Source of the DNA: a virus
IMG/VR virus record: IMGVR_UViG_3300022413_000052
Location: 1 to 20,437 of that record
Strand: one strand, 5' to 3'
Length of the DNA stretch: 20,437 bases
Shown here piece by piece: positions 6,157-13,572 of this stretch (position 1 is its first letter; each line of letters opens with the position of its first letter). The notes under the pieces are model-generated. The model saw only the letters and a list, made by a program, of their open reading frames with translations. It searched no databases and was not told where the DNA came from. Made by a program: the position numbers and the translations under genes.

Positions 6157-6945
6157 ATGAAGTTCCCACAGCCCGACTGGAGCGACGAGCGCGGCCGCGT
6201 GCTGCTCTACCGGGCCGACGCCCGAGAGCTGCTGCCGCGTCTGCCAGACGCCTCCGTGGACATGGTGTTCACCGATCCGCCCTACGGGCACAACAACAAC
6301 AACAAAGGTCTAATTGCAAACCGGGAGTCGGCGCTCGGCCTAGGAGTTGCCGGCCCGCCGCGTCCCATCCAGGGCGACGGGCCACAAGAGGCGCACGAAT
6401 TATTTGCGCTCGTTTGCCAGCAGGCGCCGCGACTGCTGGCTGATGGATCTTGTTGTTGTTGTTGTGGTGGTGGTGGTGGACCTGATCCGCAGTTTGGACG
6501 CTGGAGCCTGATGCTCGATGATGCGATGACGTTCAAGCAGGCCGTCGTCTGGGACAAAGGACCGATGGGCATGGGCTGGCACTATCGCCGCAGCTACGAG
6601 ATGGTGCTCGTGGCGCAGAAGGGCAAGGGGAAGTGCCGCTGGTACGACTCGACGCATCGAGTTGAGAACGTGATCCGCAACGTGCGGAAGATCATCCCGG
6701 CGAAAGATCAGCACCCGACGGAGAAGCCGATCGAGTTGCCGATGCGATTCATCCGCAACCACAGCTGGACGCATCACTGGGTGCTGGATCCCTTTATGGG
6801 GTCGGGCTCGACCGCCGAGGCGGCCGTGCGCCTGGGCCGGCGGTTCATCGGCTGCGAGATCGACCGTAAGTGGTTCAACCACACGCGCCGTCGCCTGGGT
6901 GACGTGCTGCTCAGCCGAGGGGGGCGGCTGAAATCCTGCGCGTAG
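6157..6945 (+). CDS. beta-class DNA methyltransferase (N6-adenine or N4-cytosine)
   Basis: ATG 6157 has a good ribosome binding site (GGAGAG, 6144-6149) and follows the HNH stop by four bases. The 262-residue protein has catalytic motif IV TDPPY at residues 39-43 before the SAM-binding motif LDPFMGSGST at 200-209, the beta-class order. HPTEKP at 186-191 is the usual family motif before the SAM site. DPPY methyltransferases modify adenine N6 or cytosine N4 in DNA. No cognate restriction enzyme is nearby, so it probably protects phage DNA or marks it for regulation. Residues 99-108 are five Cys then five Gly, encoded by trinucleotide runs. I recall similar Cys/Gly runs in related methyltransferases, so this may be a family trait and not damage. 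Confidence 0.88.
   Translation: MKFPQPDWSDERGRVLLYRADARELLPRLPDASVDMVFTDPPYGHNNNNKGLIANRESALGLGVAGPPRPIQGDGPQEAHELFALVCQQAPRLLADGSCCCCCGGGGGPDPQFGRWSLMLDDAMTFKQAVVWDKGPMGMGWHYRRSYEMVLVAQKGKGKCRWYDSTHRVENVIRNVRKIIPAKDQHPTEKPIELPMRFIRNHSWTHHWVLDPFMGSGSTAEAAVRLGRRFIGCEIDRKWFNHTRRRLGDVLLSRGGRLKSCA
6289..6466 (+). repeat. complementary AAC/GTT trinucleotide runs inside the methyltransferase gene
   Basis: cacaacaacaacaacaa at 6289-6305 is a perfect 17-base reverse complement of 6450-6466. The first run encodes Asn repeats just after DPPY and the second encodes the Cys run. A GGT run encoding five Gly follows the second. The mRNA could fold with a 144-base loop. Because the units are triplets, copy-number change would alter length without shifting the frame. 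Confidence 0.85.
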
Positions 6946-7018
6946 GGTCGCCTGTTGACCACCCGTGGCCGGCGCGTTTTTTTTGGCAAAACTTCGACGT
7001 TTTTTGAAAGGCGAAACC
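6946..7018 (+). other. intergenic gap with two T-tracts
   Basis: The 73-base gap after the methyltransferase gene contains an eight-T run preceded by GC-rich sequence (gtggccggcgcg) and then a six-T run inside a small aaaac/gtttt hairpin. The stem before the eight-T run is short and imperfect, so a Rho-independent terminator is only possible. The end of the gap supplies a purine-rich ribosome binding site (gaaagg) for ATG 7019. Confidence 0.3.
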
Positions 7019-7210
7019 ATGACCGACTTTTCGGCCCTCGATCAGGCCAAGGCAGATCTGGATGCGAAGGAAACCGCGCTCAAAGCGGCCATCAACGCGC
7101 GCGACAGCGCCGAGGCGAGCGTGCTAGCAGCCGACGCAGAGGTCGAAGCGGCGCTGCGGGTGTACCTGGACGCCTGGGCGGTCCACGGCGTGGTCCCTCC
7201 GGCAGCGTGA
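7019..7210 (+). CDS. small alpha-helical protein, 63 aa
   Basis: ATG 7019 is preceded by the ribosome binding site gaaagg with good spacing; an upstream in-frame start at 6965 lacks one. The product is almost entirely Ala, Asp, Glu and Lys in a heptad-like pattern (LDQAKADLDAKETALKAAIN), predicting a single coiled coil, then a short hydrophobic tail (VYLDAWAVHGVVPPAA). No family assigned. Its TGA overlaps the GTG start of the next gene (GTGA), so the two are probably translated together, and it may be a partner or chaperone of that product. Confidence 0.55.
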   Translation: MTDFSALDQAKADLDAKETALKAAINARDSAEASVLAADAEVEAALRVYLDAWAVHGVVPPAA

Positions 7211-8058
7211 AGGATTTTCTGGCTGGCAACCCTTCACGCTTGGCCCTAGCTGGTCGCCCGCGAGTTGATCGGATCGTGCTCTATCAAAATCACAACGGCA
7301 ATCTACCCAGCGGAAATATCCGTGGCCTGATGACCGGGCAGATTTATCGCACCTGGGAACAGAGGGCCAGGGCCTGGTGGCGGTTGTACGAGCGCGGCTG
7401 GCGCCGGTTCTGGATCCATGAGCCGTTTGGTGGTGCCCGGCAGCTTGTAGACGGCACCTGGCGGTGGCGATGGGATCGGCACTATCAGTTGTCCACCTAC
7501 GCCACGGCCCAAGCGGAGGAGGCGGCCTGGTTGTGGGACGGTGTGATCGAGCACCTCAAGCCGTTGATCGACGCCGGCGCAGAGTTCAGCCTATATTTCG
7601 GCCGCGGCTCCGACGGCGGGGAACTGGATTTTCAAGACCGCCAGTTATGGCAATCGCACGTGCGGCCTTTTCTCGAGGCGGGCTTTAGTATCGGCATCGA
7701 CGCGAGCAGCGGGATCCCGACCTCGCACCCTGTTTTTGGTCACATGGCGGATCTCACGGGGCGGGTGTATGTCGAGGCCTGCCCACGCTCGGAGATGGTG
7801 CACTGGTTTGAGTGGCCCATCACGGCCGCCGAGGGGTTTGTGCGTACGCGCACCAACGCCACGCACCCCATCCAAAACAACTGGGCGGCCTACACGAAAG
7901 AGTTCATCCGGAGTCTCACGTGGGGAAGCCGCGCCTATCACACGGGGATCCCAGACGCCACGAGGCAAGACGTAATCAACCGGGGCCGCGAGCTGTTGGA
8001 CCTGGGATTCACGATCATGGTGCATTCGCACTGGGAAGAAATTGAGCAGCTACTATGA
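7207..8058 (+). CDS. uncharacterised protein, possible TIM-barrel hydrolase-like fold
   Basis: The GTG start at 7207 overlaps the previous stop; upstream extension in this frame is low-complexity shadow. The 283-residue product is rich in Trp and Arg and alternates hydrophobic strands with helices: RIVLYQNHNG, GWRRFWIHEPFG, AEFSLYFGRG, FSIGIDASSG, RVYVEACPRSE, RAYHTGIP, FTIMVHSHW. Strand ends carry polar residues (His, Glu, Asp), as in glycosidase-like (beta/alpha)8 barrels. I cannot name a family and see no signal peptide. It ends in an ATGA overlap with terS. Carbohydrate processing or a structural role are both possible; the fold call is inference from the pattern. Confidence 0.5.
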   Translation: MKDFLAGNPSRLALAGRPRVDRIVLYQNHNGNLPSGNIRGLMTGQIYRTWEQRARAWWRLYERGWRRFWIHEPFGGARQLVDGTWRWRWDRHYQLSTYATAQAEEAAWLWDGVIEHLKPLIDAGAEFSLYFGRGSDGGELDFQDRQLWQSHVRPFLEAGFSIGIDASSGIPTSHPVFGHMADLTGRVYVEACPRSEMVHWFEWPITAAEGFVRTRTNATHPIQNNWAAYTKEFIRSLTWGSRAYHTGIPDATRQDVINRGRELLDLGFTIMVHSHWEEIEQLL

Positions 8059-8447
8059 GCCGACCACGCAAGCCCCTGGCCGTCTTGAAAGTGGAGGGCG
8101 GCTATCGCGGCGACCGACACGCGGGCCGCAAAGACCAACCCGCCGCGGGGCAGCTCGAGCCGCCGGTCAAACTCAACCCGCGGACCAGCAAGCTCTGGAA
8201 GCGGATCGCCCCGCAGCTGGCCTTGCACGGCTGCGGCCAGTGCGACCTGCCGCTGCTGGAGCTGCTGCTGCACTACTGGGACCAGTGGCAACTGGCCAAA
8301 GAATCGGACCCGGCCGCCGCCGGCACCGTGCGCCTTTCGCGCGAGTGTGAGCGGCTGCTGCGCGCGTTCGGCTTCTCGCCCAGCGACCGGCAAAAGATCA
8401 CCCAGCCCGACGCGCCCCCTAGCGAACTGGAGGAACTGCTGGCGTGA
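8055..8447 (+). CDS. terS: phage terminase small subunit (P27-like)
   Basis: The 130-residue protein has the layout of P27-family small terminases. It has a basic N-terminus (MSRPRKPLAVLKVEGGYRGD), then EPPVKLNPRTSKLWKRIAPQLALHG, then a helical region with DLPLLELLLHYWDQW, ending in an acidic tail. Small subunits bind the phage packaging site and deliver DNA to the large subunit at the portal. ATG 8055 overlaps the previous stop and its own stop overlaps the next gene (GTGA). The usual neighbour terL is present but separated by a methyltransferase gene. Confidence 0.75.
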   Translation: MSRPRKPLAVLKVEGGYRGDRHAGRKDQPAAGQLEPPVKLNPRTSKLWKRIAPQLALHGCGQCDLPLLELLLHYWDQWQLAKESDPAAAGTVRLSRECERLLRAFGFSPSDRQKITQPDAPPSELEELLA

Positions 8448-9040
8448 TCGCACTCAAGACTTTCGCGGGCATCGATCCGGCCTGGATGCAACAGCGCAAA
8501 GAGTCCGGCCTCTGGCAGGACGCCTACATCCAGAAGCTAAGCGAGCTGCAGTGGTTCCTGTTGCAGTTGCAGCCGGCCAGCGTGGTCGAGCTGGGCAGCG
8601 GCCTCACCACGGGGATCATCGATCAGTATGCCCGCGACACCGGCCGGCGGTGCACGTCGATCGACGAGCCGCAATGGCTGGCCGAGACGGGGCGCCGCCT
8701 GACGCATAACTGCGTGGCCCGCCTGGCCGCCGAGGTGCACCGCGACCCGTGGCAGACCTGCCGCTACCTGGCGGACTACCCGCCGGCCGAGCTGCTCTAC
8801 GTGGACGGGCCGGACCTCAAGGGCCGCGTGGGAACCGATGCCCTCTACTTCTGCGACGCCCACCGGCCGCGGTGGGTGCTGTTCGATCTGCGGGTCAGTT
8901 CCCGCGAGTACCTGGAGCACCTCTCGCCCTATCGCTTGACCTGCAAATCCAAATACGGGCACGCGCTGTGCGCCTGGCCCGAGCGTGACCAGGCCAGCGC
9001 GAGCTGGCCGCACATCGAGCACCCAACCTTTGCCGATTGA
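8444..9040 (+). CDS. class I SAM-dependent methyltransferase-like protein between terminase subunits
   Basis: The GTG start overlaps the terS stop. The 198-residue product has a class I methyltransferase SAM-binding motif VVELGSGLTTG at 47-57, an acidic loop TSIDEP at 71-76 where the ribose hydroxyls would bind, and LLYVDGPDLKG at 118-128 as the post-strand-4 motif. There is no DPPY or Pro-Cys motif, so it does not look like a DNA methyltransferase. Small-molecule, sugar or protein methylation fits better. It overlaps the longest terL frame by 56 bases. With neuBCA downstream, methylation of a glycan is an attractive but unproven idea. Confidence 0.6.
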   Translation: MIALKTFAGIDPAWMQQRKESGLWQDAYIQKLSELQWFLLQLQPASVVELGSGLTTGIIDQYARDTGRRCTSIDEPQWLAETGRRLTHNCVARLAAEVHRDPWQTCRYLADYPPAELLYVDGPDLKGRVGTDALYFCDAHRPRWVLFDLRVSSREYLEHLSPYRLTCKSKYGHALCAWPERDQASASWPHIEHPTFAD

Positions 9041-10562
9041 TAAGACCAAAGCCGACCGCGCCGTAAAGTTCATCAACTTGCTGCGGCACACGCACGGCGA
9101 GTACGCCGGCAAGCCCTTCGCGCTGCGCCCCTGGCAGGAGCAGATCGTGCGGGCCATTTTCGGGCGGGTCGATGCCGCCGGCCGCCGCGTGGTGCGCGAG
9201 GTGGGCTGCTGGCTCCCGCGCAAGCAAGGCAAGAGCGAGCTGGCGGCGGCCTTGGCGCTGCTGTTTTTTCTGGTCGAACCCGAACCCCGCGGCGAAATCT
9301 ATCTGGCGGCCAGCGACCTGGCGCAGGCCTCGCTGATCTACAACACGGCCCTGGCCATGTGTTACGCCTCGCCGGAACTGCTGGCCCACGTGAAGGTGAT
9401 CGAGAGCCAGCGGCGGATGGTCAATCGCCGCAACGGCAGCCTACTGCGGGCCATCCCGGCCAACGACCGCGCGGCGCACGGCTTTAACGCCTCCTGCGTG
9501 ATCGCCGATGAACTCCACTGCTGGCAGGGGCGGGATCTGTACTCGGCGCTCACCACGAGCTTCGGGGCCCGCGCGCAGCCGCTCACGTTCACGATCACCA
9601 CCGCGGGCCTGGACGATCGCACGACGCTGGAGCACGAGCTGTACGACTACGCCACCCGCGTCCGCGACGGACAAATAAAAGATCCCCATTATCTGCCGGT
9701 GATCTACGAGGCGCCCCCCGAGAGCGACTGGCTGGACGAGAAAACCTGGCACCAGGCCAACCCCGCGCTGGGCGACTTTCGCAGCCTCCAGGAGATGCGG
9801 ATCAGTGCGGCCCGCGCGCAGAGGCAGCCTTCGCTGGAGAACGAGTTCAAGCGTTTGTACCTGAACATCCACACGCAGCAGGTAAACCGCTGGCTCAACC
9901 TGGAACTCTGGGACGCCTGCCGCGGCGAGGTCCAACCCGACGCAGCGCTGCGCTGGTACGGCGGCCTGGACCTGTCGAGCGTCAAGGACACCACGGCCCT
10001 GGCCCTGGCCGCCAAGTGCGCCGAGGGCTACCGGGCCAAAGTCTGGATCTGGGTGCCCGAAGAAACGGCCCGCCAGCGCGAGCACGATGAGCGCGTGCCC
10101 TACGGCGCCTGGGCCAAGAGCGGCCAGGTGCAGCTGGTGCCCGGCTCGCGCATCGACCAGGCCTGGCTGCTGGAGCGAGTGTGCGAAATCTGCGACGCCT
10201 GGGGATGCCGGCAGGTGGGCATCGACAGTTGGCAGGCGGAGTGGTTCTTCCAGCAGTTGCCCATGCGCGACATCGCCGCGGTGGACGTAAAGCAAGGGTT
10301 CCGCACGTACAGCGCCCCGGCGCGTCTCTTGGAGGGCCTGGTGGCGGACCAGTCCTTCACGCACGACGGCAGCGACGCGCTGCGCTGGCAACTGGGCAAC
10401 GTGGAAATGGCCAGCAACCGCACAACCGATCAGATCCGGCCCGTGAAGGCCAGCGACAAGGCGCGGATCGATGCCGTGGTGGCCTTGCTGATGGCCCTGG
10501 CGCGGGCCTCAGCCGACGACGAGGCCGGCCAGTTTTACGACGGGCCGGGGTGTTATGCCTGA
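8985..10562 (+). CDS. terL: phage terminase large subunit
   Basis: The 525-residue packaging motor has an ATPase domain with Walker A LPRKQGKS (residues 77-84) and Walker B CVIADE (171-176, Asp175, Glu176). The C-terminal RNase H-like nuclease domain has acidic residues at GGLDLSSVKD (Asp329, Asp335), VGIDSW (Asp414) and ARIDAV (Asp496). It cuts concatemeric DNA and pumps it into the prohead. The start is unsure: GTG 8985 gives the longest frame and overlaps the upstream gene by 56 bases, while TTG 9030 gives an 11-base overlap and begins directly at the conserved DKTKADRAVKFINLLRHTHG region. Neither has a strong ribosome binding site. Confidence 0.95.
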   Translation: MTRPARAGRTSSTQPLPIDKTKADRAVKFINLLRHTHGEYAGKPFALRPWQEQIVRAIFGRVDAAGRRVVREVGCWLPRKQGKSELAAALALLFFLVEPEPRGEIYLAASDLAQASLIYNTALAMCYASPELLAHVKVIESQRRMVNRRNGSLLRAIPANDRAAHGFNASCVIADELHCWQGRDLYSALTTSFGARAQPLTFTITTAGLDDRTTLEHELYDYATRVRDGQIKDPHYLPVIYEAPPESDWLDEKTWHQANPALGDFRSLQEMRISAARAQRQPSLENEFKRLYLNIHTQQVNRWLNLELWDACRGEVQPDAALRWYGGLDLSSVKDTTALALAAKCAEGYRAKVWIWVPEETARQREHDERVPYGAWAKSGQVQLVPGSRIDQAWLLERVCEICDAWGCRQVGIDSWQAEWFFQQLPMRDIAAVDVKQGFRTYSAPARLLEGLVADQSFTHDGSDALRWQLGNVEMASNRTTDQIRPVKASDKARIDAVVALLMALARASADDEAGQFYDGPGCYA

Positions 10563-10914
10563 GCACTTGAGCAGCTTGCCGCAGTTCGCGCTGGTGCGGG
10601 GGATCTTCCTGCCGCACCGGCGGCGGGGCCTGGTACGCAAAATGAAGCGACTCATCGGCGCGCCCCTGGTGTTGAAGGTGGGCTGGCACTGGGACGCCGC
10701 GCCGTACTACGGCCAGGCGGCGCTGGTTGAGCCGCTGCAGAGCCAGGCCCACAAGCAACTGCCGGCCGTCGTGCTGTACCTGCCCGAGTGCGACCTGGCG
10801 ATCGATACGGTGCAGGCGGCCAGCGTGGGCCTGGAGCGCGCGCCGGACGGTACGCGGTGGATTGCGGGCCAGCGCGTGCCCTGGTTTGCGCGCGTGGGAT
10901 CGAGCGGGTGGTAA
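10555..10914 (+). CDS. hypothetical phage protein between terL and portal, 119 aa
   Basis: No family recognised. ATG 10555 overlaps the terL end by eight bases. The N-terminal third is basic (PHRRRGLVRKMKRLIG). The rest looks like an alpha/beta protein with strands LVLKVGWHWD and LPAVVLYLPECDLAI and several Trp residues. No signal peptide or membrane helix. The place between terminase and portal often holds small head-assembly accessory genes, but nothing in the sequence fixes a role. The next gene begins two bases after its stop. Confidence 0.5.
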   Translation: MPEHLSSLPQFALVRGIFLPHRRRGLVRKMKRLIGAPLVLKVGWHWDAAPYYGQAALVEPLQSQAHKQLPAVVLYLPECDLAIDTVQAASVGLERAPDGTRWIAGQRVPWFARVGSSGW

Positions 10915-10916
10915 AC

Positions 10917-11135
10917 ATGACAAAGGACATCGTGGCCGTGATCGGGTGCTCCCTGGTGGTGGTGGGCGTGGGCATGTGGAGCGTGCCCTCGGCACTGATC
11001 ACCAGCGGCTGCCTGGTGGTGGCGGCCATGTTTCTAATCGCGAGGGCAAACCATGCAGGGCGTGATCGATTTACTGATGCAGACGCGGGCGACGCTGGAG
11101 AACCCCAGCACACCGCTGACCTCGGCGAACATTGA
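10917..11135 (+). CDS. small two-transmembrane protein, 72 aa
   Basis: ATG 10917 follows the previous stop by two bases. The protein has two predicted membrane helices at about residues 5-23 (IVAVIGCSLVVVGVGMWSV) and 26-43 (ALITSGCLVVAAMFLIAR), then a hydrophilic Asp/Gly-rich tail. The tail overlaps the start of the portal gene by 83 bases in another frame, which is long for this compact genome. The two TM helices make it a believable real gene; the tail may only exist because of the overlap. Function unknown; a second holin-type or membrane adaptor role is possible. Confidence 0.45.
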   Translation: MTKDIVAVIGCSLVVVGVGMWSVPSALITSGCLVVAAMFLIARANHAGRDRFTDADAGDAGEPQHTADLGEH

Positions 11136-12786
11136 AAAGATACTCGGCGGTGAACCCAGCCGCACGGGCGTGAGCGTGTCCACCGAGTCGGCCATCAGCT
11201 GGCCGCCCGTGCTGCGGGCCATTATGAAGCTCGCGCGCGACACGGCCCGCCTGAGCCTGCACACCTACCGCCGCGAGGGAGAGGGCAAACAGCGCGCAGC
11301 TGAGCACCCGGCCGAGACGCTACTCAACGGCCTGGCCCTGGAAGCCTGGCAGCTCAAGAGCTACGACCTGCGGCAGACGCTCACCGCCCACATGGTGCTG
11401 CGGGGCAACGGCTACGGCTGGATCCTCCGCGACAGCCTCACGGGCCGCCCCACAGGCATCCGCCCGCTGGATCCCACCGCCACCGTCACCGGCTACCAGA
11501 TTGACCGCGACACGGGCGAGCGCGAGTTGATCTACGCCACCAAGATCCCGGTGGGCCGCGAAAGCATGACGCTCACCCTGCACGGCCGCGACGTGCTGCA
11601 CCTGCGCGGCCTGTGCCTCTCGAGCGACTCGAACATGGGCCTGGACCCCCTCGACGCGCTCAAGGACGCCCTGGGCCTGGGAATCGCCGGGCAGCGGCTG
11701 GTGGCCGTGCAGTTTGAGAACAACAACCGGCCCGGGATGGTAATTACGGTCCCCTACCGCTTCAAGGACCAGGAGGCGGTCGAGGAGTTCCGCGCCCGCT
11801 GGGGCGACATCCACAGCGGCCTGGAGAACGCCGGCCGGCCGGCGATCCTGGAGAGCGGGGCCACCGTCTCGCCGGTGGCGATCACCAACCGCGACACGCA
11901 GCTGCTCGAGAGCCGGCAGTTCGACGCCCGCCAGGTGAGCAATATTTTCGGCCTGCCGATCTATTTGCTGGCCGATCCGACCACGACCAGTTTCGCCAGC
12001 GTGGAGCAGATGGCGCTCTCATACCGCGACGAGTTGGATCCGCACCTGGTGCAGTGGGAGAAGGAAAGCGAATTAAAACTGCTTACCGCCGACGAGCGGG
12101 CCACGCACGTGATCGAGCATTCGCGCCACCAGCTGATCCGCACCGATGTGAAAACGCAGAGCGATGTGCTAATCAACGAGGTGAATAACGGCCTAGTGAA
12201 CGTGGACGAGGCCCGCTCAGTGAAAAACCTCAACCCGCTGCCCGAAGGCGCCGGGCAGGCATACCGCCAGCCGCTCAACATCGGCCTGGTGGGTCAGACC
12301 GTACCGCTTGAAGAACCGGCCGCCGGCGGCGAGCCGCCGCCGGACGCAAGCGACGACCGCGGCGGGCGGAGGATCGGTTTTACTGCCCGCAGCACTGACA
12401 CCACCGGCCGGGCCCTCCAGGCCGCCCACAACGTGCTGGCCCGCCAGGTGCGGGTGAGCGTGGCCCACATCGGGCACGCGGCGGTGCGCAAGAGCCGCGA
12501 CAGCCGCGCGTTCTGGCGGTGGCTGGAGCGGATCGAGGAGGACTACCACCACCGCCTGCACGACGCGATCCAGCCCGCGGTGAAAGTCTGCGATTACCTG
12601 CTGCACGGCAGCACGCAGACCGCCAGCGACCACCTGGCCCGCGTGATGCTCGGAAAAATGAAACGGGATCTACTGGACCTGGCGGGCCAGGTCACCGCCG
12701 AGGGCCTGGCGGGCGCGGTTGAGGAGCAGTTCTTGCAGCGGGCCGACCAAACGGCAACGGCGCTGGCCGGCTGTTATTCCACGTAA
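11053..12786 (+). CDS. phage portal protein (HK97 family)
   Basis: This is a 577-residue portal of the HK97 type, which forms the dodecameric DNA channel at one capsid vertex. Supporting patterns include SAISWPPVLRAIMKLARDTARL (about 46-67), the MVLRGNGYGWILRD region, GIRPLDPTATVTG, the FENNNRPGMVITVP region, and NIFGLPIYLLADPTTTSFASVEQM, which is characteristic. The last 140 or so residues after a Pro/Gly-rich linker (EEPAAGGEPPPDAS) form an extra helical domain with WRWLERIEEDYHHRLHDAI, longer than in small HK97 portals. ATG 11053 has a purine-rich site (gcgaggg) upstream. TerL precedes it and the prohead protease follows, the normal order. Confidence 0.93.
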   Translation: MQGVIDLLMQTRATLENPSTPLTSANIEKILGGEPSRTGVSVSTESAISWPPVLRAIMKLARDTARLSLHTYRREGEGKQRAAEHPAETLLNGLALEAWQLKSYDLRQTLTAHMVLRGNGYGWILRDSLTGRPTGIRPLDPTATVTGYQIDRDTGERELIYATKIPVGRESMTLTLHGRDVLHLRGLCLSSDSNMGLDPLDALKDALGLGIAGQRLVAVQFENNNRPGMVITVPYRFKDQEAVEEFRARWGDIHSGLENAGRPAILESGATVSPVAITNRDTQLLESRQFDARQVSNIFGLPIYLLADPTTTSFASVEQMALSYRDELDPHLVQWEKESELKLLTADERATHVIEHSRHQLIRTDVKTQSDVLINEVNNGLVNVDEARSVKNLNPLPEGAGQAYRQPLNIGLVGQTVPLEEPAAGGEPPPDASDDRGGRRIGFTARSTDTTGRALQAAHNVLARQVRVSVAHIGHAAVRKSRDSRAFWRWLERIEEDYHHRLHDAIQPAVKVCDYLLHGSTQTASDHLARVMLGKMKRDLLDLAGQVTAEGLAGAVEEQFLQRADQTATALAGCYST

Positions 12787-12811
12787 GACTTTACGAACGG
12801 GAGCGACGAAA

Positions 12812-13513
12812 ATGAGAGAAAGAGCGGAGCGCGACAACGCGCTGCAGTGCCGACTGGTGGAGCGCGACGGCCTTAAACTGATATCGGGCTACGGCGCCGT
12901 ATTCTACGACCAGCGCGACCAGGGCACCGAGTTCACGTTCGATATCTGGGGCGACACGATTACCGAGCGGATCATGCCCACCGCCTTTGACGAGGCCCTG
13001 AAGCGTGCCGACGACGTGGTGGGCCTGGTGAACCACAACCGCGACCGGCTGCTGGGCCGCACCACCAGCGGCACCATGAAGCTCTCGGTAGACGAGCGGG
13101 GCCTGGCCTACGAGATCGAGGCCCCCGATACCACCGCCGGCCGCGACGCGCTCGCCGAAATCGAGCGGGGCGACATGCGCGGCAGTTCGTTCGCGTTTTA
13201 CGTGGACGATCAACGCTGGATCAAGGACGGCGAGCGGGAAGTGCGGGAGATCAACAGCGTGACGCTGATCGATACCGGCCCGGTTTTGCACCCGGCCTAC
13301 CCCAGCACCACCGCCGCCGTGCGTGACGAGCTGCAAGCCGCCTACGGGCAGCACCTGCGCAGCCAGGGCCGCGGGGAGAAAGGCGCGCTGACACTCCAGG
13401 AACTGCAGGAGCGCCTGGCCGAACTGGCCCGCGAAAATACGGCCCGCTACGACGACGTGCAATCCCGCCTTTGTCGCCTGGCCGATCGCCTGCGGGCCTG
13501 CGAGGTCAGCTAG
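12812..13513 (+). CDS. prohead protease (HK97 family, peptidase S78)
   Basis: The 233-residue capsid maturation protease removes the scaffolding part of the major capsid protein. The catalytic His is in LVNHNRDRLLG (His75) and the nucleophile is Ser126 in MRGSSFAFY. The expected end of the domain, SVTLIDTGPVLHPAYPST, follows. The C-terminal 45 residues form a coiled coil (LQELQERLAELARENTARYD). ATG 12812 has GGGAG at 12799-12803; an upstream frame extension overlaps the portal and is rejected. Normally the major capsid gene is next, but here three sialic acid genes intervene. Confidence 0.93.
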   Translation: MRERAERDNALQCRLVERDGLKLISGYGAVFYDQRDQGTEFTFDIWGDTITERIMPTAFDEALKRADDVVGLVNHNRDRLLGRTTSGTMKLSVDERGLAYEIEAPDTTAGRDALAEIERGDMRGSSFAFYVDDQRWIKDGEREVREINSVTLIDTGPVLHPAYPSTTAAVRDELQAAYGQHLRSQGRGEKGALTLQELQERLAELARENTARYDDVQSRLCRLADRLRACEVS

Positions 13514-13535
13514 CAGAAAATTACGCCGGCACGCG

Positions 13536-13565
13536 ACCTTCCCGCAGCCGAACACGCGGGAAGGT
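13536..13565 (+). promoter_or_regulatory. perfect 10-bp hairpin covering the neuB ribosome binding site
   Basis: accttcccgc (13536-13545) and gcgggaaggt (13556-13565) pair perfectly around a 10-base loop. The right arm contains GGAAGG (13559-13564), the only good Shine-Dalgarno for ATG 13573. If it forms in the mRNA it hides the site, so neuB translation may be restrained or conditional. It could also end transcription from the protease gene, although no T-run follows. The right arm plus loop (13547-13565) recurs inverted after the capsid gene. Confidence 0.6.
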
Positions 13566-13572
13566 GCTGCGC

